Positions 21,081 to 30,831 of a stretch of DNA of 64,000 nt are shown here, piece after piece; position 1 is the stretch's first letter, and each line of letters starts with the position of its first letter. Under the pieces are notes generated by a model. That model had not been told where the DNA came from and made no database searches. It saw only the letters and a list, made by a program, of their open reading frames with translations. Both the position numbers and the translations under genes were made by a program. The stretch comes from Triatoma infestans (Eukaryota; Arthropoda; Insecta; Hemiptera; Reduviidae): the NCBI GenBank assembly GCA_011037195.1, contig JAAEAF010000657.1, positions 96,853-160,852 of the forward strand. Reading direction: 5' to 3'.

Positions 21081-22090
21081 GTGGAGCATGCTGACAAATA
21101 TATATTTAAAAAAAACAAAAAAAACACATACAAACACTGGGACGACAAGATGGCGGAAAGTGAGAGAGATGTGACTTTTAACAGTGCGATAAAAAAACCT
21201 ATAAAAGTTACGGAAAAAAGCGGAAATTTAAAAAATGAGTTAAGACAAGATATTCTTGGTGCCGTAAATATACTTCAAGAAATATTTGAAGACTTTAAAC
21301 AAGAAGTATTTACTCTGAATGAAGAGTTAAATGCTGGCCGGGCTGTCCAGTTGGCAAGCACTCGGTTGCCAAATTCTTATAGTGAGGCTGTGAAGAAGGA
21401 AGTAAAGCCAAAATCGGTAGGTAGACCTGTATTTAAGGCAATAATAAAGCCTACAAATGAAAACTGTAATGTGAAAAAAGTTTGCAAAGATGATGTCGAC
21501 CCTTCTAACCTAAACAAAGGTATTTCTAAAAATAAAAAAATAAAGCAGGGCAAAAATAAAGGCTGTCTACTCATAGAAACTACGAGTAAAGATGATACAG
21601 ATGTTTTATGTAACAATATTAATTCGAAATTATCTGATCAAGTACAGGCAATTAAAGTTCGAAAATTTACTCCTAGAATGATGGTAAAAAACATCCCAGA
21701 AGAAATTGATATAAATAATGTTTTATCTATTATAAAAAAGTAAAACCCGGAATTACAATTAAACGAGGAAGGATTTAAACCAAGATTTATTCTGGAAAAT
21801 AAAAAGAGGGAAATTAGAAATTTAATAGTTGACGTTTTCCCCGAGGTGCGATTTAAACTGATTGAGAGCTACAAAATTAAAATAATGTGGACAATTTGCC
21901 ATATAGTAGATTATATTTACATCCGTAAATGTTTTAATTGCAATAAGTACAATCATAGTAAAAAAGATTGCAATAGGGTACTTACATGCCCTTTATGCAG
22001 CGAGTCACAGTCATTGCAAGAGTGTAGCATTGACCGCATCCATTTTAAATGTAGCAATTGTATAAACCATAACAAAGTGGCAAAAGTGTA
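21081..22090 (+). pseudogene. LINE ORF1 (gag-like, zinc knuckle)
   Basis: 21081-21743 encodes a lysine-rich protein with a short coiled coil (ILQEIFEDFKQEVFTLNEEL) and a region VRKFTPRMMVKNIPEEIDIN, as in Jockey/I-type gag proteins. After a stop at 21743 the frame continues with FKPRFILENKKREIRNLIVD. At 21930-22060 come the zinc knuckles CFNCNKYNHSKKDC and CPLCSESQSLQEC, which bind element RNA. Start codon uncertain; MAESERD at 21150 is an alternative to 21081. Confidence 0.7.
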
Positions 22091-22665
22091 TTGGGGACTG
22101 AGTACTGAGGCAACGGAAACAATTTACTATGAAGTAATGATACCAATTATTATACGCAGCTCCCGTCTGGTCTGAGTGCTTGAACAGAAAATATAATGTT
22201 AGAAAACTCTCGCGAGTGCAAAGGTTGATTGCAATAAGAATTATTAGGGGTTTTAGAATCATTTCATACAATGCAGCTTGCGTAGTTAGTAAGGTGGTAC
22301 CAATTGAGCAAAAAATTAAAGAAATTTCCAGCAAATACCTCCTTAAGCGCGGAAAATGAGGCTATCATCAGTACACCCAACAGGATTTAGATTTGCCTCT
22401 GCCATTCAATAGCTGGAGACATCCAGGCGAAATTGTAAGGCTGCACGATCACGACGAAGACTGCCATCATAAGGTAGGGATTTACACTGACGGAAGCATG
22501 AATAACGAATATGTGGGAGCGGCATTCGTTGTATATATCGATGAGAGGGTCGTGTTTGAAGGACAATATAGGCTAAGAAATGGATGCTCAAACAATCAAG
22601 CGGAGCTTTAGGCGATTAGAGCTCTAGCTAGAGCTCTTAATTGGATTCTATCAAGCTGCAATAAT
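22091..22665 (+). pseudogene. RT thumb and RNase H start, joined directly to ORF1
   Basis: Right after the zinc-knuckle region the sequence changes to an RT C-terminal part in mixed frames (VYWGLSTEATETIYYEV; near 22200 a block RKLSRVQRLIAIRIIRGF), then RNase H with IYTDGSMNNEYVGAAFV at about 22476-22526 and NNQAEL at 22594-22611 followed by a stop. The endonuclease and the catalytic RT are absent, so the copy has a large internal deletion. Confidence 0.65.
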
Positions 22666-22697
22666 TTGAATGCCAACATAGCACAATATACCTACAT

Positions 22698-23782
22698 TGG
22701 TCCAAATGGATGTAGTGTTGTAGATAACATATGCGTATCTTTCTCCTGTGTGAGTATTGTCAACGACCTGAAAATTCTGGATATTTGTGATTTCTCGGAC
22801 CATCTTCCTTGTCTTCTCTCCCTAAACAACACACACGATAATGATAATACCAACCATATGACCCAGATAACCCGTTTCTGCCGAAATACTACAAATTTAA
22901 GTATACTTAAGGCCATTCTGGAATCTTCTCCAAATCAATTTGATCCAAATTGGAACGTTAATGAAATATGTAATAATTTCACTGACGTAATTAAAAATCA
23001 CTTATCTGAAGCAGGTATTGTGAAAATACAAAAATTAAGAAATATACACCCTACAAACTGTGGTTCGTTAGTGGTTGTTATAAGGCAAAAAAAGAAGTCC
23101 GTAATCTGCTTAAAACCTGTCGGCAAACTCGTTCTCTCCGGACTCATTAAAGTTATTTTTGATAGCAAAAAAATCTTATAGAAATTTCATAAATAAAAGT
23201 AAATTCGAATATTACGAAAAATAAATTCAAAACTTTATACATAAAACTTTTGAATTTATTTTTCGTAATATTCGAATTTACTTTTATTTATGAAATTTCT
23301 ATAAGATTTTTTTGCTATCAAAAATAACTTTAATGAGTCCGGAGAGAACGAGTTTGCCGACAGGTTTTAAGCAGATTACGGACTTCTTTTTTTGCCTTAT
23401 AACAACCACTATCGAACCACGGTTTGTAGGGTGTATATTTCTTAATTTTTGTACTTTCAGAATACCTGCTTCAGATAAGTGATTTTTAATTACGTCAGTG
23501 AAATTATTACATATTTCATTAACGTTCCAATTTGGATCAAATTGATTTGGAGAAGATTCCAGAATAGCCTTAAGTATACTTAAATTTGTAGTATTTCGGC
23601 AGATACGGGTTATCTGGGTCATATGGTTGGTATTATCATTATTGTGTGTGTTGTTTAGGGAGAGAAGACAAGGAAGATGGTCCGAGAAATCACAAATATC
23701 CAGAATTTTCAGGTCGTTGACAATGCTCACACAGGAGAAAGATACGCATATGTTATCTACAACACTACATCCATTTGGACCA
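22698..23782. repeat. 1.1-kb near-perfect palindrome of LINE endonuclease sequence
   Basis: Left arm about 22698-23232 and right arm about 23248-23782 are reverse complements with few mismatches around a spacer of about 15 bp centred at 23240. Both arms encode the same endonuclease segment (NGCSVVDNICVSF and FSDHLPCLLSL, the catalytic SDH motif), read on plus in the left arm and on minus in the right. The right arm is continuous with the rest of that LINE (23783-24525); the left arm is not. Confidence 0.95.
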
Positions 23783-24525
23783 TTACAAACTATCATTCTT
23801 AAACTTTCCATAAGATCTATTAGTTTTCTCCCCTTTTATCAACTACGTTATCCGTTGAGTTACGTGGGCCTGAAAAGTTATAGAAATCAAACATTTCATT
23901 GTCTAGATTATTCAACAAACCTATACTGGCATTCCAATCTCCCCCTATAATAATGTAAGACTGCCCGTAATAAAGTAATAAATAATTTAAATCATTAGAG
24001 ATATCATCTATCAAATTGTTATTGTCAGGACCCGGTTTCCAATATACTGCTCCTATTACTACAGTACTGTTACCATACTCAGCTAATAAACATAAAAGCC
24101 AGTCCTTAGAAATTATTATCCTTACATTATTAAATAAAGTTTTCCTAAAGAATATTATAATACCTCCACTTGCTCTGCCTTTTACAAAATATTTTGATGC
24201 GTTAACAGAAAAGTATTCATAATCCTGTAAGAAATTAGGTTTAACAACTAAATTAGAAGTAATCCACGTTTCATAGAAACAAAAAATATCTACATTGACA
24301 ATTTTATCTATAACCTGAGCCGATATATTATACAGTGTATTAAAACCATATACGTTCCAAAAAACAAAGCTGAAGTTTCGTTTGCAAACAGAGGAAGCGA
24401 ATAATTTATGTGATGTTACTTTTTTTGAGACGCTTTCTTTATTAAAAAAGATTTTACATTATTAGATTTGACTGACCTCGGTTTTCTTTCACTTGTAGTC
24501 TGACTCCTGGTCGTTCGCACTGATT
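23299..24525 (-). pseudogene. LINE ORF1 end and EEP endonuclease
   Basis: Minus strand. An ORF1 C-terminal tail (SERKPRSVKSNNVKSFLIKK) near 24520-24430 is followed by an endonuclease start (NVYGFNTLYNISAQVIDKIV, about 24360-24300). 24014-23820 has YIIIGGDWNASIG, and 23811-23299 has NGCSVVDNICVSF and FSDHLPCLL. Small frame breaks occur near 24010 and 23815. Coding stops at the palindrome centre; RT is missing. Confidence 0.75.
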
Positions 24526-24679
24526 TAAAAGAAAAACAACACAACAGTGTAATTTTTATTCGATAAACTTATTATAAACCACAAGAAATACAACTTTATA
24601 ACAGAGCAATATAAACCCATCTACTCTCTACGAGTGCTAGAGGTCAACTCTACTTAAACGAAATATCAAATTTAAGCTT

Positions 24680-24920
24680 TAAAGGAAGGGAATAGCTAAG
24701 TAGTTAGCATACTGGACTCCCACGCAGAGGACCCGGGTTCGAGTCCAGTTGTGTATCCTTATATTTTTTCTTCCTAGGAGACTCTACAGCTCACTGTCCG
24801 GTGATGGACAGTGTTGTCTGTAACGAGAGAACACTATCCTGAGGCCGGCAGTGCACTGAGAAGTCTCCGGGCACCAATGACCATAGATGTTGACGCGCCT
24901 TAATAAAAAAAAAAAATAAT
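24680..24920 (+). mobile_element. tRNA-derived SINE, complete copy
   Basis: The head resembles a tRNA: box A-like TAGCTAAGTAGTTAGCA at about 24693 and a good box B GGGTTCGAGTCC at 24735-24746, the internal RNA polymerase III promoter. The body runs to a 3' end AATGACCATAGATGTTGACG followed by CGCCTTAATAAAAAA and an A-rich tail. TAAGCT at 24673-24678 and at 24923-24928 may be a short target duplication. The 3' half recurs at 19571-19676. Confidence 0.8.
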
Positions 24921-25022
24921 AATAAGCTGCCTAGGATTATTCGTTTTTGGGATACTCTCTCTCTCTCTGACACACACATTCATGTACGCAGTCAGAACAA
25001 GGATCATACATTTAAAATATCT

Positions 25023-25870
25023 TTACTTTCTCTTACTAATAATAGTAAGAGGAAGAATTGCGATCGTGCCAGTATTTCGAACTTGAGTTATCATCGGAAA
25101 CACACGTTTTGAGATCCTCTCATATCAAAAAAGTGGGTTTTAGAAAATGGTCACATATATATATATATGTGTGTGTGTGTGTGTTGTGTGAATGTGTGCG
25201 AAACGAATATCTCAAAAACGAAAAGTCGCAGGTAGCTCAAACTTTGTATTCCTTTCAGGTACTATCACCGCATTAGACAAAAGATTTCAGCCAAAATCCA
25301 TCAACCGGAAGTGCCAATTTACTGAATTTTGTTCCCATTTTTTTGTGATTTTGTGTTAAATATAATTGTGATAAATATGTTGTTGAAATCCCGAGTTTCA
25401 AGAATTTCCGGTGATCGTCAGTGCGCTTTACTGAAAGTAGTTTTAGTTTTCTGCTATTTTCCTAAAACGGCTCTAACGATTTTCTTCTAACTTGGCAAAT
25501 CATCTACAAATTCAAAGAGCCATAACTTTTGTTTGTAACATTTCTTCACAAAAATCATTTAAGGAGACTTTTGAGAGAGAGGTGGGGTTATGTTTTCCTC
25601 TAATGTACTATTTCAGTTTAACAATTCTGCCAACTAAATAATATTAGTTAGAATTATATAACATGTCACAATTCCCAGTTTGAAGAAAATTGGTTGACCG
25701 GAACTGCGACTATACTGAATCGGTTTTACAGGTTTTTGTGATTTTTTCCATAAAAACGCCGACGGATTTAAATACTAATAAGAATTGTAAGTGTGAAGGA
25801 TAATTGAACGATTTACTTCTCCGCAGTAAGAGAAAGTCTGTGAGTGTTCACGCTAGATTTTTTTTATTAT
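25023..25870 (+). repeat. PAL dispersed repeat, near-complete copy (copy 5)
   Basis: Begins TTTCTCTTACTAATAATAGT then AAGAGGAAGAATTGCGATCG, has a (TA)n(TG)n run at about 25154-25182 and two AACCGG/GACCGG unit anchors, and ends with GTAAGAGAAAGTCTGTGAG plus an eight-T run. Only one complete internal unit is present, fewer than in the 12.8-kb copy. A further start-like palindrome lies at about 25945-25970. Confidence 0.8.
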
Positions 25871-26764
25871 TCCGAGAATTTCAAGACGTGTTTCCGGTGT
25901 AAACTGAATTTTGGAAATTTAACTCTATCTCCATACATACTTCCTTTTACTAAGAGAAAGTAATAACAAATATTTTGTTCAAAAGATCGATTTCAAATGA
26001 AATGAATCATCTATATTAATTTTAACTAAATGCTTTGCTAACCTTCATAATACTTACTGATAACTTCGTAATAACCTTGTTCTGATTAGAACCAATTACA
26101 AACAACTAAGGAAGTTTAAAACCACATATTCTTTTGTTATGTCCGGAAAATCGATCTTGCATGTATTTAATAACTTAGATTTTTTCTTAGTATTTTACAT
26201 ACATTAATGATTTAAAAAAGAAAATACTTTCTGATGTAACATATTACTGACTATACATCATCTAGTGTCAATATTATACAGATCAAACTTGCCAATCAGT
26301 TTGGTGGTAGAGATATAATTTCAAACAAACATACAATAATAATATATTTATTAAACAAGTTCGCGCAGACACTCAGATGGCGACTTTCATCATTTCAAAT
26401 TTGAATAATTCTATCTGTTGTAACTGTCCATACTCCATCCATATATACTGTCCATATATACATTTCTTCATCACTATTTAGATGAATTCCAATATATTTT
26501 ATTTCTAATTACAATATTGTACTACAGAATATAAACTAACATTAAAAGGGACTTGATACGGACTTTGTAAAATTATTATTGTACAGTCTGCAGTACCTTC
26601 GAAGAAGACATATTAATCTTTTTTTAAGGAAAATGTTTTTAATCGGCAATTGCCAGAGAAATTCTTTATTTGTTCTACATGTTGAAGACATTAGAGCTCT
26701 TCATCAGGAGCTCTTTAGGATAGAAGAGAGGTATGTACATTATGGACGTAAAGATTACATTCAG
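25871..26764. other. AT-rich stretch, nothing recognised
   Basis: No coding or RNA signal. The frame at 26579-26776 has no motif and overlaps the SINE start. Confidence 0.4.
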
Positions 26765-26961
26765 TGGCGAGATTAGCTCTTTGGTTAACCACGCGGAGAT
26801 TACAGGTTCGGTTCCGACAGTACTGCGCTTACATTTTCTCGCTCTAGGAGCTTTCCCAGCTTACTATACCAGAAGTATTTCCCGAACTTTAGGGTAACCA
26901 TAAGGGTCCTGAGGGGATGTGGATAGCATAGATTGTCCCAGCGCACAAACGATAAAAAAAA
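26765..26961 (+). mobile_element. second tRNA-derived SINE family
   Basis: Box A-like TTAGCTCTTTGGTTAACC and box B-like CAGGTTCGGTTCCGAC in the first 60 bp, an unrelated body, and a GATAAAAAAA tail. TAAAGATT occurs at 26750-26757 and at 26962-26969, a plausible 8-bp target duplication. The body differs from that of the 24.7-kb SINE, apart from a similar TCTCGCTCTAGGAGCTTTCC link. Confidence 0.65.
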
Positions 26962-27319
26962 TAAAGATTCAAGTAAATGTATGAATTTAATAAATTATTA
27001 CATTCTCTTCCGGTTGAATGCCAATCATGTCAAAAATTAGAAATTGAGTTTTGAGGGGCCTTAAATAAGAAATATTGTTTTCGGTCAAAATCTACCAACC
27101 GCCATTAAGACTTTACTGAATTTTTTTCCCTGCTGTTTGCGATATCCACTAAAAAGCTACAGTAGTTATCTGGAAGTGCCACTAAATAGGTTTGTGATGT
27201 TTTGAACTTTCTCGATGATTTTATACTAACAGGACAGATATTATAATATAAACTTTATTGGATATAAGGTAACAGCCTTGTAGCAAGCAGTAGGGTACTA
27301 TTACAATTCCCAAAAACAA

Positions 27320-27350
<31 letters not shown>

Positions 27351-27499
27351 TGTATACTTATTATTAATTCTTGTATGAATCAATTTTAATTTATTAATTA
27401 TTAATACATATTATTATTATTAATTACTAATACATACAATTAATAATTAATACCAATTAGTATTATTAATAATTAATACATAAAAATACAGATCCCAAA
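26962..27499. other. PAL fragment and AAT microsatellite
   Basis: 26985-27220 has scattered PAL phrases (AATCATGTCAAAAATT, ACCGCCATTAAGACTTTACT). An (AAT)n run lies at about 27320-27350, with AT-rich sequence around it. No gene. Confidence 0.5.
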
Positions 27500-27937
27500 A
27501 ATAAAACAGACGAGTCGTCCGACGAGGATCCGGCCTCCATTTCCAGCAATATATCGAACATATTCAACATTAGAAGGGCGCTTCAGGTTGGCACCGTCGG
27601 TCGGCGGCCATGCCTGGTGCGAGCCTTATTCATTTACGAAATGCCATACCCACTAATCGAAAATACAGAACGAACACAGAGATACAAGATGTCGAGAAAC
27701 TGCGTCTTAAACCCAGTACATCACACACTACAGATAATATGTTGCGTCACTTTTTTGAGATTTCGAAAAAATAACTATGAACGGCGCAAATCTAGAAAAG
27801 AACATACCATTGCAGTGATTTATAGCTGGCTGGAAAAACACATAATAATTCCAGATCACGATATTACATCGTCCGACTGGGTTTCAATCTCCCTTGAAAA
27901 TCCACCGTACATTATTATCAAAATTAAAATTAAATGA
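27500..27937 (+). other. unrecognised coding-like segment
   Basis: A GC-richer block begins near 27510. Plus-strand frames read FNIRRALQVGTVGRRPCL, then (27617-27937) a 107-codon frame with HTIAVIYSWLEKHIIIPDHD and SSDWVSISLENPPY. A neighbouring frame gives phrases such as NMLRHFFEISKK, so a frameshift is likely near 27750. It looks like a decayed protein from a mobile or viral element, but I cannot name the family. Confidence 0.3.
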
Positions 27938-28216
27938 ATCCCTCGTCCTCACCTTTGACCGCCCAAGACCGACACAAATGATTGACGCAGCTTTCTGTAA
28001 GCTAAAAGTGCCCCATTTTGAATAGAATACAATTTTATTTGTTTTATAGGTTACAACCTGTAACAAAGGAGTTGGCTCATCTTTCACAAATTTAAACAAT
28101 AAAATAAAGTAAATATATAGAATAAAATAAAATTATAACTTAACATTGCTATTCAAAAGGCAGAAATAATGCAATTACTTTCTGTCGTTAACATTAAATC
28201 AAATTTCACATTACCA

Positions 28217-28690
28217 CTATTCATTCAATAAGAAAGACCTGAGTATTAAAATATTTTTTAAATATTTACATATTTTGCTGATTGTAGTCTTAGCTATTCT
28301 TTCCATTTCATTATTAATATTATCGACATCAATGTTTACATTTTTTCTAAGCACATCATACATAGGGCATTCCAAAAACAAATGAATCATGTTTTCATGT
28401 TTGTCCACTATTGCAGAGAGTACAAATTTTATTTGGGTCAATTGTGTAAGTTATATTTTTTATAGTAAATTTAACAAAATAAGGTCCTGCCGTTCTAAAT
28501 TGAATAAATAATTTAATTACATGAAATAAAAGTTTTTGTGTTAAATATGGTTGGGTTATTTGTTTATTTAAATAAGAAGATTTTATAAACATAACATAAT
28601 TAGAATTTAACATTCGATCAAAATCAGAAGAAACTAAATACGCTTTGTATGTTTCTAATAATACATTAATATTTGATTTATCTTTTAAAT
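28217..28690 (-). pseudogene. LINE ORF2 C-terminus
   Basis: Minus-strand pieces 28613-28395 and 28441-28217. The first ends with ICTLCNSG and the second has HENMIHLFLECPMYDVLRKN: together the CxxC and HxxxxC zinc block of a CR1/Jockey-type LINE tail, split by one frameshift near 28420. It abuts the broken end of a different LINE at 28690. Confidence 0.65.
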
Positions 28691-29305
28691 ATCCTTTTAC
28701 CCTCTTTTATATCTTCTACAGAACTGTTCAAAAAGTCCCGACATGTAGTAGTCACCCCTTGTGATGTGTTTAGACGTTTGTGGGGACATGCTTCTAGTTC
28801 AGCATCCATATACTTTTGTAACTTCAGGATAATTTCTGCCTGAGCGCAGTTTTCTGCTTCGATGCAAATAGATCCGTCGTTTTGCTTTTTTACACTTTTT
28901 GGTTTACCTAAAGACGTTTTTATGTATTGGTACAATTTGAAGGAACACTCATTTGTGAAGGAACCATCCTTCTTTTTTACAACGAAGAACCTTCCCCAAT
29001 TATCTTCTTCCAAGTCTAAAAACCTCGCGGTTTTCTCAGTTACTTTGTTGCCGCCCCTGGCTTTCTTCCTTGGCGGTGAAGAGGGGCTATAGGGTTGCAG
29101 CCCAGTTAGTGTTTTTCCAGTCGTGTTGTCCTTTTCCATGCCTTTTCTTTTGCCTACAAGATCAGTCGAAGGGGTAGGAGTTGCTGTAGAGTGAGGAATC
29201 TCTACAAGGGGAAGGGGTTCAGAAGAAGGAAAAGGATTGTTAGGTATAGGACTAGGTTGGAGGGTTGGATTAGGAATAGGTGGGATATTGGGGTAGGAAA
29301 AAAGG
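28678..29305 (-). pseudogene. Jockey-like family ORF1 (copy 1), truncated
   Basis: Starts in a proline-rich lead (PNIPPIPNPTLQPSPIPNNP at about 29290-29230) and continues as the 153-codon frame 29139-28678: SPPRKKARGGNK, NWGRFFVVKKKDGSFTNECS, LNTSQGVTTTCRDFLNSSVE. It is collinear with the ORF1 at 54601-55374, which shares LNTSQGV and DFLNSSLEDIK. It breaks off at EDIKEG near 28690, before the zinc knuckles, at the junction with another LINE. Confidence 0.75.
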
Positions 29306-30000
29306 TTGGGCTATGCCCAGAAAGATTTATTTATTTTCCATGGTAATCAATAAATATTCTTCGAGGTGCGTAGTCCCGCCTCCGCGGACGCTCTAATGGA
29401 CTCGGTTACTATCCGGGTGGACGATCGTACCCCGATATAGTCAGGTGCCACGGAAGACAACGTTCCGATACGAAGTATCGACCCGTGCCCCCGTGGCCCC
29501 CTTCCTAACCCTAGGAACCCACCTGAGGCGGAATTCCCTAGCCTTCCTGGAGTCGGGCTGTCCCCCAGGTAGAACTCTCGGGTGAAGCCAAGGCCAAAGA
29601 ATGTGTTGGGATCGGACGCCCGCAGGTCAATGTCTCCCTCAATGCCCAGGATCCTCTTTTCCACCCTAGCCCCAAAGCCTCGTGCGGCAAGCACGATGGA
29701 GAGGTATTTATACTCCGAGCTCTCAACGAGTGCATGTCCTTGTTCATGCAGTGTGTGTGTGGTCGTCTGTAAAGTGTCGACTGTTCAGGTGAGAGTGATT
29801 GTGTGTGGTGGGGAGCTCGAGTTTACCTGTGGTGCGCTATACCCAAGTAGTTGCACACATCAACTACCTCTGCAGGTCCTATGTATAGTGTGTAGTGTCA
29901 AGGGTGTCAGTATGAATGTATATTGTAATGTTGTTAGGCTGGGATACCCGCAGGGATGCCTAGATCCCTGAAGAAGTGGCTAGTCCACTTCCCCCTACCA
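29306..30000 (-). mobile_element. GC-rich 5' region of Jockey-like copy 1
   Basis: Unusually GC-rich for this window. It matches the start of copy 2 (55480-55680) in the GGGGGAAGTG...CACTTCTT block near 29965-29995. A 116-codon minus frame at 29694-29347 has no recognised domain and is probably 5' UTR, which likely holds an internal promoter as in other Jockey elements. Confidence 0.55.
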
Positions 30001-30831
30001 CTCTGGTTTGTTCTTGCATAAATAGAATGCAGATTGGTGTAGATTGGAACAGACAAACGAACAGACCTATTGATACTCCGACGTTCGGTTATATTCGTGT
30101 TACTTCGATAATATGAAACACGTGTTAATGTTATTAGAAAAGATTCTTATTTTAGGAATGCGTACACGATCATTTGATTCTCGCCTTTTGAGTTCAGTAG
30201 GTTCAATACATTAGTGAAGTGTTTATAGACTATTGAACATTTTTTTTGTGACAATATCTTCATTTCGCGGAATTCTAGGTAAGTTCTTAACATATGTTTT
30301 AATTTGTATATTTTAAAATGTATATTACGTGCTTTATTTTATATTTTCAATTATTTTATATAAGATCCTATAATATTATATATATATTATATATATATTA
30401 TATAGCAATCTATATATATTACATAATTCATTATTCATAGGTGCCGAGTTTTTTCAATGAGACAAAACAACACTTCCATACGATCTTGATTGAAAAATGA
30501 TAATTCAGTTTCTTATTGAATTAAAGATATTTTGGAAATATTTTTTAAATTGATTAGTGTTTGAAATTCAGAAATTATGAAATTAACATTTATTACTTTA
30601 TAAACAATGACTATTATAAGAGACGCGCTATTCACGGAAATGAGTTTTTGTTGTAATTCAATTTATTATTCGAAAATGAATTGTTTATCAAAATTTTCGA
30701 TAAACAAAAGAAAACTTACCACAGTACAAACACGTAAAATGTTATTTTTTGTAATAATAATAAATAATTAACTTTTATTTATGCACAATAATTAAGAACT
30801 CAAATATTTTGTTCTAGATTCTAATCTAAGA
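30001..30831. other. AT-rich region upstream of the hAT gene
   Basis: Contains short AT palindromes (TATATATATTATATATA near 30380). It may include the 5' non-coding part of the hAT element, but no left terminal repeat was found. No gene. Confidence 0.4.

Noticed and set aside
24690..24765. Functional tRNA gene
   Set aside because: Same reasoning: the tRNA-like head is attached to a SINE body, and no complete cloverleaf can be drawn.
29582..29971. 129-codon plus frame in GC-rich DNA
   Set aside because: Falls in the 5' region of a minus-strand Jockey-like element; GC-rich DNA opens frames by chance and no domain is seen.
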